53,209 nt of DNA from an uncultured Collinsella sp. (GCA_902492935.1 CABUNJ010000018.1:1-53209), one strand, 5' to 3'. Counted from the first letter of the stretch, positions 32,254 to 40,736 are shown. A program made the numbers and translations. The notes: generated from the letters alone by a model not told the origin.

Positions 32254-32452
32254 TTTTCTGAATGCCGGGCCCGAATTAGTTAACCTGGCTCCCGGGGCGG
32301 ACCGGAGGGCATGAAGTTTGTCGCGAGTTCCGCACGCAAAGGAAAGCACTTAATGTGCTTTCCGTCTTGCGCAGGACTGTAGAGCAGCAAACTTCATGCC
32401 CTCCGGTCCGCCCCGGGAGCCATCGCTAAGTTATCCCCCGGCATTCAGAAAA
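32254..32452. repeat. Nested giant palindrome upstream of groES
   Basis: Three nested inverted repeats: outer 16 bp (TTTTCTGAATGCCGGG at 32254-32269 with 32437-32452), a perfect 34-bp arm pair (32287-32320 with 32388-32421; begins GGCTCCCGGGGCGGACC), and a central stem GGAAAGCAC-TTAAT-GTGCTTTCC. No ORF. It shares motifs with the palindrome at 34645. Confidence 0.75.
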
Positions 32453-32488
32453 TCTAAGTGCCAAAAAATAAGATTTTTTGACTCCGTG

Positions 32489-32517
32489 TTGTATAACCCG
32501 CCATTCGTGGGTACCAT
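32489..32517 (+). promoter_or_regulatory. Tentative groESL promoter
   Basis: TTGTAT (32489-32494) and TACCAT (32512-32517) with 17-base spacing. No CIRCE element or HspR HAIR repeat is visible around it. Confidence 0.3.
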
Positions 32518-32589
32518 TCAACGCGTACGCAAACAAAAAGGGTTAATTCGCGTGGCATAACCGCGCGGCCCAAAAAGGAGGAGACAAGC

Positions 32590-32883
32590 ATGTCGTCTTT
32601 GAAGCCGCTTGCAGATCGTGTTCTGGTCAAGCCCGACGAGGCCGAGCAGAAGACCGCTTCTGGTCTGTATATCGCCAGCAACGCTCAGGAGAAACCGCAG
32701 CGTGGCACCATCGTTGCCGTTGGCGCCGGCAAGGTCAACGACAAGGGTGAGCGCATCCCCATGGACGTCAAGGTTGGCGACGTTGTCATCTACGGTAAGT
32801 TCGGTGGCAACGAGGTCAAGGTCGACGGCGAGAAGTATCTGCTGATGCGCGCCGACGACATCTACGCCGTCGTCGAGGCCTAG
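32590..32883 (+). CDS. groES: Co-chaperonin GroES
   Basis: A 97-residue heptameric lid of the GroEL chamber. Family landmarks: LKPLADRVLVKPDEAEQKTA, mobile loop SGLYIASNAQEKPQ, and GDVVIYGKFGGNEVKVDGE-KYLLMRADDIYAVVE. Normal length. Strong AAGGAGGAG ribosome site; groEL follows after 96 bases, the usual operon. The promoter region is unusually crowded with palindromes rather than a CIRCE box. Confidence 0.97.
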   Translation: MSSLKPLADRVLVKPDEAEQKTASGLYIASNAQEKPQRGTIVAVGAGKVNDKGERIPMDVKVGDVVIYGKFGGNEVKVDGEKYLLMRADDIYAVVEA

Positions 32884-32979
32884 TCTCGTCAGAATCTCTG
32901 ATTCGTCTTTGAACGCGCCCGCCGCATAGGACTCGGAAGCGGCGACGCGAGTCACATTTCTTTTGGAGGATTACCTACC

Positions 32980-34617
32980 ATGGCAAAGAACATTACGTTC
33001 AACACCGATGCCCGCGCTAAGCTCGCCAAGGGCGTCAACACTCTGGCCGACGCCGTTACCGTCACCATGGGCCCCAAGGGCCGCTACGTTGCGCTGCAGC
33101 GCACGTTCGGTGCTCCGACCATCACCAACGACGGCGTTTCCGTCGCCAAGGAGATCGAGCTCGAGGACAACATCGAGAACATGGGCGCTCAGCTGGTGAA
33201 GGAGGTCGCCACCAAGACCAACGACACCGTGGGTGACGGCACCACCACCGCAACTCTGCTCGCCCAGGCCATCGTCAACGACGGTCTGCGCAACGTCGCC
33301 GCTGGCGCCAACCCGCTGGCCATCCGTCGCGGCATCGACAAGGCCGTTAACGCAGCCGTCGCCGAGATGAAGAAGCAGGCCAAGCCGGTCGAGACCAAGG
33401 AGCAGATCGCTTCCGTCGGTACCATCTCCGCCGGTGACCCCGAGGTCGGCGAGAAGATCGCCGAGGCCATGGAGGTCGTGGGCAAGGACGGCGTCATCAC
33501 CGTCGAGGATTCCCAGACGTTCGACATCACCATCGACACCGTCGAGGGCATGCAGTTCGACAAGGGCTATGTCTCTGCTTACTTCGTCACGGACAACGAC
33601 CGCATGGAGGCCGTGATGAAGGATCCGTACATCCTCATCACCGACCAGAAGATCTCCAGCGTTCAGGACATCATGCCCGTTCTCGAGGCTGTCCAGCGCG
33701 CTGGCCGTGGCCTGCTCATCATCGCTGAGGACATCGACGGCGAGGCTCTGCCTACCCTGGTCCTCAACAAGATCCGTGGCGCCCTCAACGTCTGCGCCGT
33801 CAAGGCCCCGGGCTACGGCGATCGCCGCAAGCGCATCCTCGAGGACATCGCCGTCCTCACCGGTGGCCAGGCTGCCCTGGACGAGCTGGGCGTGAAGGTC
33901 GCTGACATCACCGCCGATATGCTCGGTACCGCTAAGTCCGTCACCATCTCCAAGGACAACACCGTCATCGTCGGCGGCGCTGGCTCCAAGGAGGCCATCG
34001 ACGCTCGCATCGCTCAGATCAAGGGCGAGATGGAGAACACCACCTCTGACTTCGACCGCGAGAAGCTCCAGGAGCGCCTGGCCAAGCTCTCCGGTGGCGT
34101 TGCCGTCATCAAGGTCGGCGCTGCTACCGAGTCCGAGCTCAAGGAGATTAAGCACCGCGTCGAGGACGCCCTGCAGGCAACCCGCGCTGCTGTCGAGGAG
34201 GGCATTGTCGCTGGCGGCGGCGTCGCCTTCATGGACGCTGCTCCTGCGCTCGACGCCGTTGAGCTCGACGATCCCGAGGAGAAGATCGGTGTCGACATCG
34301 TCAAGAAGGCTCTGACCGCTCCGGTCGCTACCATCGCCAAGAACGCTGGTTTTGAGGGCGCTGTCGTGGTCGACAAGGTTGCCGAGCTGCCCGCCGGCCA
34401 GGGTCTCAACTCTGCCAACGGCGAGTGGGGCGACATGATCGAGATGGGCGTCCTCGACCCCGTCAAGGTCAGCCGCGTCACCCTGCAGAACGCTGCTTCT
34501 GTCGCCAGCCTGATTCTCATCACCGAGGCCACCGTCTCCGATGTGCCCAAGAACACTCAGCTTGAGGATGCTATCGCTGCTGCTACCGCTGGTCAGCAGG
34601 GCGGCGGTATGTACTAA
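32980..34617 (+). CDS. groEL: Chaperonin GroEL
   Basis: A 545-residue ATP-driven folding chamber subunit. N-terminus AKNITFNTDARAKLAKGVN; nucleotide motif VTMGPKGRYV and GDGTTTATLLAQAI (catalytic Asp of GDGTT); hinge Gly-rich EEGIVAGGGVAFMDA; C-terminal GGGMY. This is a single classical chaperonin, and no second copy lies in the window. TTGGAGG ribosome site. Transcription likely ends at the large palindrome that begins 27 bases past the stop. Confidence 0.98.
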   Translation: MAKNITFNTDARAKLAKGVNTLADAVTVTMGPKGRYVALQRTFGAPTITNDGVSVAKEIELEDNIENMGAQLVKEVATKTNDTVGDGTTTATLLAQAIVNDGLRNVAAGANPLAIRRGIDKAVNAAVAEMKKQAKPVETKEQIASVGTISAGDPEVGEKIAEAMEVVGKDGVITVEDSQTFDITIDTVEGMQFDKGYVSAYFVTDNDRMEAVMKDPYILITDQKISSVQDIMPVLEAVQRAGRGLLIIAEDIDGEALPTLVLNKIRGALNVCAVKAPGYGDRRKRILEDIAVLTGGQAALDELGVKVADITADMLGTAKSVTISKDNTVIVGGAGSKEAIDARIAQIKGEMENTTSDFDREKLQERLAKLSGGVAVIKVGAATESELKEIKHRVEDALQATRAAVEEGIVAGGGVAFMDAAPALDAVELDDPEEKIGVDIVKKALTAPVATIAKNAGFEGAVVVDKVAELPAGQGLNSANGEWGDMIEMGVLDPVKVSRVTLQNAASVASLILITEATVSDVPKNTQLEDAIAAATAGQQGGGMY

Positions 34618-34644
34618 GGCCGACAAGGTCTAGAACTTCCCACC

Positions 34645-34787
34645 GGGAATCCGGGGCGGGACGGGGGCTTCTCTCCGGAACGTCCTCGGACATGCAAAGA
34701 GGCTCCGCATCGCGCTTCGCGCTGCGGAGCCTCTTTGCGTCCTGCGGAATGTTCCGGAGAGAAGCCCCCGTCCCGCCCCGGATTCCC
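34645..34787. repeat. Giant palindrome downstream of groEL
   Basis: Perfect 37-bp arms (34645-34681 with 34751-34787; begin GGGAATCCGGGGCGGGAC) enclose an asymmetric spacer and a second near-perfect 21-bp stem (34694-34714 with 34718-34738, GCAAAGAGGCTCCGCA...). No ORF. Likely forms a cruciform or a very stable RNA hairpin and may end groEL transcription. Confidence 0.8.
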
Positions 34788-34896
34788 TACGTTTACGGCC
34801 TTGAGGTCGGCTCGCGGAGAAGGACGTGGTTGTGGGGGATACGTGTCCCCTTCGCTGTTTCGCGCTTTGCGCGAAAGGCGCGTTACTTTGGGATGA

Positions 34897-34932
34897 GTGG
34901 GGAACGTGGTTGTTGCGGCAACTGGTCCCCAC
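34897..34932. other. Hairpins between groEL and the FMN riboswitch
   Basis: GTGGGGA pairs with TCCCCAC, with an inner GTTG/CAAC stem. A separate TTTCGCGC-TTT-GCGCGAAA palindrome lies at about 34859-34877. No coding potential in 34788-34950. Confidence 0.45.
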
Positions 34933-34953
34933 CATAAATTACCCTTGGCATAC

Positions 34954-34981
34954 TTGCGCGAAAACCTGCCCGTGCTACACT
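34954..34981 (+). promoter_or_regulatory. Promoter of the riboflavin uptake operon
   Basis: TTGCGC (34954-34959) and TACACT (34976-34981), spacing 16, placing the start a few bases before the riboswitch. Confidence 0.45.
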
Positions 34982-34992
34982 TGCAATTGCTG

Positions 34993-35169
34993 TTTCAGGG
35001 CGGGGCGAAATTCCCCACTGGCGGTAAATCGGGCGGTGTCAAAGGGACGCCGTGGCGCAGGTGAGATGCCTGCGACCGAGCCGATGAGTCCGCGACCCGT
35101 GCGTGCGTTGGTTCGCATGCCGGCTGAACTGGTGAGATCCCAGTACCAACGGTTAGAGTCCGGATGAAA
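34993..35169 (+). ncRNA. FMN riboswitch (RFN element)
   Basis: Conserved RFN blocks in order: TTTCAGGGCGGGGCGAAATT, CCCCACTGGCGGTAA, the GCCGATGAGTCCGCGAC block, and CTGAACTGGTGAGA...AACGGTTAGAGTCCGGATG. Binds FMN and lowers expression of the downstream riboflavin transporter genes, probably by hiding the ribosome site just after it, since no long T tract follows (inference). Confidence 0.95.
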
Positions 35170-35184
35170 GAGGCAGGTGATCTT

Positions 35185-35775
35185 ATGTCTGAACAGTCGC
35201 AGCATATCCATTTTGAGAACACGAATAGGTGGAGCACCAAACAGCTCGTAACCATGGCGCTGATGTGTGCCCTGGGCGCGCTCTTTATGTATGTGCAGCT
35301 GCCCATCCTTCCTTCGGCGCCGTTTTTGACCTACGACCCGTCGCTGGTGCCGGCGATGGTGTGCGGGTTTGCGTACGGCCCTGGTGCCGGCACTGCCGTT
35401 GCCGCCATGGCGATCGTTATCCATGCGCTCACCACGGGTGACTGGGTCGGCGCGCTTATGAACTTGGTCGCTACGCTGGGCTTTATTCTGCCCGCGGCAA
35501 TCGTCTACCAAAAGATGCACACCTACAAGGGCGCCGTGATTGGTCTGGTGCTCGGCGTTATTGCCGCTACGGTGTTGTCTATGGTCGCAAACCTTACCAT
35601 TGGCGTATGGTTCTGGTATGGCTCGGTCGATGTGATCGCCCCGCTCATGGTTCCTGCCGTGTTGCCGTTCAACCTTATCAAGACCGTGCTTAACTCGGTA
35701 TTGACGCTTGCGGTGTATAAGGCGGTCTCCAACCTCATCACGCCTAAAAAGGACCAGGTCAAAGGCCGCGCATGA
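35185..35775 (+). CDS. ribU: ECF riboflavin transporter substrate-binding (S) component
   Basis: A 196-residue integral membrane S-component that captures riboflavin; the assignment comes from the FMN riboswitch just ahead and from the fold. After STKQLVTMALMCALGALFMYV the protein has about six helices, with the loop PSAPFLTYDPSLVPAMVCGF typical of RibU. The start at 35185 has AGGCAGGTGAT upstream; the earlier ATG at 35164 lies in the riboswitch tail. The stop overlaps the ecfA start (ATGA). It is unusual that the energising module is encoded with it in one riboswitch-controlled operon. Confidence 0.92.
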   Translation: MSEQSQHIHFENTNRWSTKQLVTMALMCALGALFMYVQLPILPSAPFLTYDPSLVPAMVCGFAYGPGAGTAVAAMAIVIHALTTGDWVGALMNLVATLGFILPAAIVYQKMHTYKGAVIGLVLGVIAATVLSMVANLTIGVWFWYGSVDVIAPLMVPAVLPFNLIKTVLNSVLTLAVYKAVSNLITPKKDQVKGRA

Positions 35776-37676
35776 TTGAGTGTCGGGGTGTTTCCTTTAG
35801 CTATGACGGCGCCGTGTCGGCACTCGACGGTGTCGATCTGAACATCGAGGATGGTGAGTTTTTCTGCATCCTCGGTGGCAATGGGTCGGGCAAGTCGACG
35901 TTTGCCAAGCATCTGAATGCGCTGTTGCAACCCGATGCGGGCACGGTACGCATCAACGGCATGGATGCGTCCGACCCCGAGCTGGTCTACGACATTCGTT
36001 CGACCGCGGGCATGGTATTCCAGAATCCCGACGACCAGCTGGTGGCAACGCTTGTCGAAGATGACGTTGCGTTCGGTCCCGAAAACCTTGGCGTGCCATC
36101 GGCGCAAATTGCGCAGCGCGTACGCGAGGCGCTGAAGCGCGTGGGCCTGGTGGGCTTTGAGCGCCACGAGACCCATGCGCTTTCGGGCGGCCAAAAGCAG
36201 CGCGTGGCGCTTGCCGGCGTGCTCGCCATGGAACCGCGCGTGCTCATATTGGACGAGGCTTCCTCGATGCTCGATCCGCGTGGACGCAAGGGCCTCATGA
36301 AGGCTTGCCGCGCGTTGCACGCTCGCGGCATGACCATCGTGATGATTACGCACTTTATGGAGGAGGCTGCCGAGGCCGATCGTGTCGCGGCGTTTCGGGC
36401 GGGGCGCGTTGCCATGCTCGGTACGCCGGAGGAAATCTTGACGCGAGCGGACGAACTTGCGCAGCTCAACCTTGACATGCCAGAGTCGTGCCGTTTGGGC
36501 ATGGCGCTTCGTGCGAAGGGCGTGCCCGTTTGCGCGCAGGTACGTGAGGCGGATATGGTCGCCGAGATTGCGCAGGCTTATGCCGAGCGAAGTGGGGCAG
36601 GCACCGCGGGGCAGTCTTCCGCATCCCAGTTGGAAATCGTTGGCGGTACGGTTTCGGCAGACAACGAAGATAACGTACCAGAGCCCGTCATCGAGCTATC
36701 CCATGTTTCGTACAGTTATTCGCTCAGTCCGCGCGAGCGCCGCCGCTGGCATAAGCGCTCGGCCACTGCGGGCAAATCGAGCAAACAGGCTCTCTGGGGA
36801 AACGACCCAAGCAGCCCGTGGGCGCTGCGCGATGTATCGCTGACGGTGCGTCGCGGCGAGTTCCTGGGCTTGGCAGGTCACACCGGTTCGGGTAAGTCGA
36901 CGCTGGTCCAGCATCTCAACGGTTTGATTCGCCCTCAGGAGGGATTCGTTCGCGCGCTGGGGCTCGATCTGTCAAACAAGAAAGACGCCGCCGCGGTTAA
37001 GGCCAAGGTCGGCGTGGTGTTTCAATATCCTGAGCGTCAGCTGTTTGCCGAAACCGTGGCGCAGGACGTGGCGTTTGGTCCGCACAACCTTGGCTTGTCG
37101 CAGGCCGAGGTTGCCCGCCGCGTTGAGACATCGCTCGCGCGCGTGGGCCTCGACCTGGCCACGGTCGGCGACAAGAGCCCCTTTGAGCTTTCGGGCGGTC
37201 AGCAACGGCGCGTGGCATTCGCCGGCGTGCTCGCCATGGAGCCCGAGGTCCTGGTGCTCGATGAACCCATGGCGGGGCTCGATCCGGCTGCGCGCAGGGA
37301 TTTCCTAGGGCTCATCGATCGACTCCATCGCGATGGACTGACCGTTGTCATGGTTTCGCACAGCATGGATGACCTGGCCAATTGCTGCGACCGTATCGTC
37401 GTAATGAACGAAGGCGCGGTGTTTGCCGAGGGAACCCCCGCGCAGGTGTTTGCGCATGCCGATGAGCTCAAGTCGATCGGCTTGGGCGTTCCCGCCGCCC
37501 AGCGTATAGCGCTGGCGCTTACGGAGGCGGGCGTGCCGCTGCGTCGCGGCGGGCTCTATACGGTTGAGTCGTTGGCCGACGAGTTGGCAGATTTGCTGAT
37601 CGGTCGCTCGGACGGTTCTTCTGACGTCTCGGACAAAGCCAAATCCGAAACGGTCGCGCGAGAGGAGGGCTGCTAA
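35772..37676 (+). CDS. Fused double ECF ATPase (EcfA1-EcfA2)
   Basis: A 634-residue protein with two complete ABC ATPase domains that power ECF vitamin uptake. First domain: Walker A GGNGSGKSTFAKH, signature LSGGQKQRVALAG, Walker B VLILDEASSMLDPRG. Second: GHTGSGKSTLVQHL, ELSGGQQRRVAFAGV, VLVLDEPMAGLDPAA. A linker of about 60 residues (around 275-340) and a C-terminal extension fill the rest. In most ECF modules these are separate genes. The start overlaps the ribU stop, and its own TAA overlaps the ecfT ATG. Confidence 0.93.
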   Translation: MIECRGVSFSYDGAVSALDGVDLNIEDGEFFCILGGNGSGKSTFAKHLNALLQPDAGTVRINGMDASDPELVYDIRSTAGMVFQNPDDQLVATLVEDDVAFGPENLGVPSAQIAQRVREALKRVGLVGFERHETHALSGGQKQRVALAGVLAMEPRVLILDEASSMLDPRGRKGLMKACRALHARGMTIVMITHFMEEAAEADRVAAFRAGRVAMLGTPEEILTRADELAQLNLDMPESCRLGMALRAKGVPVCAQVREADMVAEIAQAYAERSGAGTAGQSSASQLEIVGGTVSADNEDNVPEPVIELSHVSYSYSLSPRERRRWHKRSATAGKSSKQALWGNDPSSPWALRDVSLTVRRGEFLGLAGHTGSGKSTLVQHLNGLIRPQEGFVRALGLDLSNKKDAAAVKAKVGVVFQYPERQLFAETVAQDVAFGPHNLGLSQAEVARRVETSLARVGLDLATVGDKSPFELSGGQQRRVAFAGVLAMEPEVLVLDEPMAGLDPAARRDFLGLIDRLHRDGLTVVMVSHSMDDLANCCDRIVVMNEGAVFAEGTPAQVFAHADELKSIGLGVPAAQRIALALTEAGVPLRRGGLYTVESLADELADLLIGRSDGSSDVSDKAKSETVAREEGC

Positions 37677-38476
37677 TGGAGGCGTTTTCGTTTGGCAGCT
37701 ACTATCTCGGCGATAGTGCAATTCACCGCCTAGACCCGCGAACTAAGTTGCTCTTGGGCTTTGTGTTTCTGATCACAACGCTCACGGTCAGTAGCTTCCG
37801 CGGACTGGTCCCGGTCGCAATCTTCGTTGTCCTGATTTATGCCGTGTCCCGGGTGCCGGCTCGTCGCGTCCTGTCATCGATGGCGCCGCTGCTGGCAATC
37901 GTCGCAGCGGTCGCGGTGCTCAACTTGTTTACCGATCAGAGTGGGCGCATCCTGTGGCAGCTCGGCTTTCTGCAGATAAGCGAGGGCTCGCTGCGTTCTG
38001 CGGCGTTTATGGCGTGCCGCCTGAGCTTGATGATGGCCGGCATGAGCGCCATTACGCTCACCACACCGACACTCGACCTCACCGCGGGCTTTGAGCGCCT
38101 GCTCGCGCCGTTTGCGCGTGTGGGACTTCCTGCGCACGAGCTCGGCATGATTATGGGTATCGCGCTGCGCTTTATGCCGCAGTTTGCCACCGAGATGAAG
38201 CAGACGGCCGATGCGCAGGCGAGCCGCGGTGCGCGCGTGACGGGAGGCCCGCTCGGCGGCGTGCGTATGCTCGGCAGTGTGGCGATTCCGCTGTTCACGG
38301 GCGTGTTCCGTCATGCCGAGACGTTGTCTGCCGCCATGGATGCCCGTTGCTATCATGGCGAGCAGGGCCGCACACGTTTGCATGCGCTTGCATTTGGCCG
38401 CAGCGATGCGTTGGCGGCGGTGGTGACGGCGTTGCTGCTCATCTGCGTCATCGTCATCAATCTTCAACTTGTTTAG
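37676..38476 (+). CDS. ecfT: ECF transporter transmembrane (T) component
   Basis: A 266-residue membrane scaffold that links the ATPases to the S-component. N-terminus HRLDPRTKLLLGFVFLI is typical, and the two coupling-helix motifs appear as QASRGARV and DARCYHGEQGRTR (Ala-Arg-Gly types), which contact the ATPases. Five or so helices. Its start codon overlaps the preceding stop, so ribU, ecfA and ecfT form a tightly coupled operon. Whether other S-components elsewhere share this module cannot be seen. Confidence 0.92.
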   Translation: MEAFSFGSYYLGDSAIHRLDPRTKLLLGFVFLITTLTVSSFRGLVPVAIFVVLIYAVSRVPARRVLSSMAPLLAIVAAVAVLNLFTDQSGRILWQLGFLQISEGSLRSAAFMACRLSLMMAGMSAITLTTPTLDLTAGFERLLAPFARVGLPAHELGMIMGIALRFMPQFATEMKQTADAQASRGARVTGGPLGGVRMLGSVAIPLFTGVFRHAETLSAAMDARCYHGEQGRTRLHALAFGRSDALAAVVTALLLICVIVINLQLV

Positions 38477-38506
38477 GCGCGATTCGAGCGCAAGAAAGGG
38501 GTCCCT

Positions 38507-38953
38507 ATGACCGACAACGACCGCACGGCTCAGCTTGAGCGCGCCTGTTCGTATCTCAGGCGCATTCCGGCGTGGTATCTGGCCACGACCGATGCAAGCG
38601 ACGGGCATCAGCCTCGCGTGAGACCGTTTTCGTTTGCCATGGTCGATGACGGCAAGCTGTGGTTTTGCACATCGCGCGACAAGGATGTGTGGGCAGAGCT
38701 GAGTGCGAATCCCAAGTTTGAACTCTCGGGCTGGAAGCCGGGGGAGTGCTGGATCGTGTTGACCGGCGAGGCCGCACTTGAGAACGACGCAGTTGCGAGC
38801 GACAAGGTGCGTCAAGCGGGTTTTAAGCACATGGTGGGCATCGGTGAGGAACACGAGAGCGTCAACGACGGCCGCCTTGCTTTCTTTTCGGTCCGCAATA
38901 TCGTCGCCCGCTTCTGTGATATCGACGGCAGCGAGGAGCGCCTGGAGCTCTAG
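38507..38953 (+). CDS. PPOX-fold flavin-binding family protein (copy 1)
   Basis: A 148-residue pyridoxamine-5'-phosphate-oxidase-like split-barrel protein, probably binding FMN. Fold pattern: LRRIPAWYLATTD, RPFSFAMVDDGKLWFCTSRDKDVW, LTGEAALEND. Substrate unknown. It follows ecfT by 30 bases, which suggests possible co-transcription with the riboflavin uptake operon, fitting a flavin-using enzyme. Ribosome site AAAGGGG. The next gene is a paralogue with the same motif order. Confidence 0.82.
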   Translation: MTDNDRTAQLERACSYLRRIPAWYLATTDASDGHQPRVRPFSFAMVDDGKLWFCTSRDKDVWAELSANPKFELSGWKPGECWIVLTGEAALENDAVASDKVRQAGFKHMVGIGEEHESVNDGRLAFFSVRNIVARFCDIDGSEERLEL

Positions 38954-38997
38954 CTCGCACAAACCAGGCTCCCAAACTAGCTAGTACAGGAGGAAAC

Positions 38998-39408
38998 GTG
39001 GACGGATTGAATACGGTGTTGGAGTATCTGACGTCGGTGCCGGCATGGTATTTGGCGACGAGCGTTGACGGACAGCCGCATGTGCGTCCGTTTTCGTTTG
39101 CGCAGATCCAGGACGGCAGGCTGTGGTTTGTAACAGCGCGCACCAAAGATGTGTGGCAGGAGCTGCTGCAAAATCAGCGCTTTGAGGCCACGAGTTGGTG
39201 GCCGGGCCATGGCTGGCTCATCTTGCGCGGGCGTGCCGGCTTAGATGACCGGGCTTTAGACGAAATGCGCGAAGCCGGGTGGAAGCATCTAGAGCGCCTG
39301 GGCGAGCACTATGAGGGGCCTAACGATCCCACGCTCGTCTTCTTTAGCGTCGAGGATCCCGAGGCTTTTATCTGCAATCACGACGAATGGGTGCCGGTCG
39401 AGCTCTAG
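38998..39408 (+). CDS. PPOX-fold flavin-binding family protein (copy 2)
   Basis: A 136-residue paralogue of the preceding gene: VPAWYLATSVDGQPHVRPFS, then RLWFVTARTKDVWQELLQN and HYEGPNDPTLVFFSVEDPEA line up with copy 1 position by position, about half the residues differing. GTG start behind AGGAGG. Tandem duplication of a small flavoprotein; specificity unknown. Ends at a strong terminator. Confidence 0.82.
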   Translation: MDGLNTVLEYLTSVPAWYLATSVDGQPHVRPFSFAQIQDGRLWFVTARTKDVWQELLQNQRFEATSWWPGHGWLILRGRAGLDDRALDEMREAGWKHLERLGEHYEGPNDPTLVFFSVEDPEAFICNHDEWVPVEL

Positions 39409-39445
39409 CCAGCTGGCTCATCCTAACAACTTGGTTTTCGCATGG

Positions 39446-39508
39446 GCGGGCCCCGTATTGCCCGGCGCCGTTAGGAGCGCCGGTCAATACGGGGCCCGCT
39501 TCATTTGT
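39446..39508 (+). terminator. Terminator closing the riboflavin/PPOX region
   Basis: GCGGGCCCCGTATTG pairs with CAATACGGGGCCCGC, with an inner CCGGCGC/GCGCCGG stem, then TTCATTTGTC. Confidence 0.85.
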
Positions 39509-39544
39509 CAATTCCTTCAAGCGAATGTGTCGGGAATGTTTCAA

Positions 39545-39579
39545 TGCATGAATATGTAAGCCATTTACGTGTTCATGCA
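39545..39579. promoter_or_regulatory. ARG-box-like operator of the arginine operon
   Basis: Arms TGCATGAATATGTAA and TTACGTGTTCATGCA (13 of 15 positions complementary), 5-base spacer. Each half contains the TGAAT/TTCA pattern of ArgR boxes. It lies 87 bases before argC; ArgR binding is inferred. Confidence 0.6.
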
Positions 39580-39665
39580 TCTTTTGGTGCTAAAGTTTCA
39601 ACCCACTTCATAACGACCGCTGCGAAATGCGCATCGGTGCATAAATCGCAGACAAGGAGTCTGAT

Positions 39666-40736
39666 ATGTCTTTGAAGGTTGGAATCGTCGGCGCGGCTGG
39701 ATATGCCGGAGCCGAGCTCATTCGCCTCGTGCTCGGCCATCCCGAGTTTGAACTTGTTGCCATTACGTCCAACGCCGATGCCGGCCAGCCGCTGTCCGCG
39801 GTGTATCCGAGCTTTGCTGGCGTGAGCGATCTGGTTTTCACCACGCATGACGCCCCCGAGCTTAAGAGCTGCGATGCGGTTTTTCTCGCCGTGCCGCACA
39901 CGGCTGCCATGGCACAGGTGCCCGCCCTGCTTGCCGCAGGCGTTTCCTGCTTTGATCTTTCGGCCGATTATCGTCTGAGCGACGCGTCCGTCTTTGAGGT
40001 ATGGTATGCCGCCGAGCACACGAGCCCCGAGCTGCTCAAGACCCGCGCTTTCGGCCTGCCCGAGCTGTTCTGCCAGGACTTGGAGACCGCTGCATCCGAC
40101 TATGCTGACGGCAAGTCCGTGCTGGTCGCCTGCGCCGGTTGCTATCCCACCGCAACGAGCCTTGCCGCCGCGCCCGCCGTGCGCGCTGGCTGGGTTGCCC
40201 AGAGCGGCCCCGTGATCGTTGATGCCATCAGCGGTGTGACGGGTGCCGGCAAGTCCTGCAACGCCCGTACGCATTTTTGCAGCGCCGACGAGAATTTGGA
40301 GGCCTACGGCGTGGGCAAGCATCGCCACACGCCCGAGATTGAGCAAATCCTTGGCCTGACCGATCGCGTCGTCTTCACCCCGCATCTGGCACCGCTCAAG
40401 CGCGGCCTGCTCTCCACGGTGACGCTGCCGCTCACGCCGCAGGCCATCGACTCCCTGGCTCTTGAGGATGTCGTCGACTATTACAAGCAGTTCTACGCTG
40501 GGCGCACCTTTGTGCGTGTGCTCGACGCCGGCCAGCAGCCCAAGACGGCTTCGGTCGTCGGCACCAACGCCGCCCAGATTGGCCTTGCGTTCAACAAACG
40601 CGCGGGCGTGCTGGTGGCGACGGGCGCCATCGACAATCTGTGCAAGGGCGCTGCGGGCCAAGCAGTCCAGTGCGCCAATATCGTCTTTGGCTTTGACGAG
40701 CGACGAGGCTTGCCCACAGTGGCGTGCCCGGTGTAG
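39666..40736 (+). CDS. argC: N-acetyl-gamma-glutamyl-phosphate reductase
   Basis: NADPH-dependent third step of arginine synthesis. N-terminal nucleotide fold LKVGIVGAAGYAGAELIRL; catalytic cysteine in VACAGCYPTATSLA near residue 158; substrate region SGVTGAGKSCNARTHFCS and KHRHTPEIEQ. 356 residues, slightly longer than average. First of four clustered arg genes behind an ARG-box-like dyad. Ribosome site AAGGAG. Confidence 0.96.
   Translation: MSLKVGIVGAAGYAGAELIRLVLGHPEFELVAITSNADAGQPLSAVYPSFAGVSDLVFTTHDAPELKSCDAVFLAVPHTAAMAQVPALLAAGVSCFDLSADYRLSDASVFEVWYAAEHTSPELLKTRAFGLPELFCQDLETAASDYADGKSVLVACAGCYPTATSLAAAPAVRAGWVAQSGPVIVDAISGVTGAGKSCNARTHFCSADENLEAYGVGKHRHTPEIEQILGLTDRVVFTPHLAPLKRGLLSTVTLPLTPQAIDSLALEDVVDYYKQFYAGRTFVRVLDAGQQPKTASVVGTNAAQIGLAFNKRAGVLVATGAIDNLCKGAAGQAVQCANIVFGFDERRGLPTVACPV

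Noticed and set aside
31682..32589. Several 60-160 codon frames between the amidohydrolase and groES
   Set aside because: They cross palindromic elements, have no ribosome sites and no recognisable domains.
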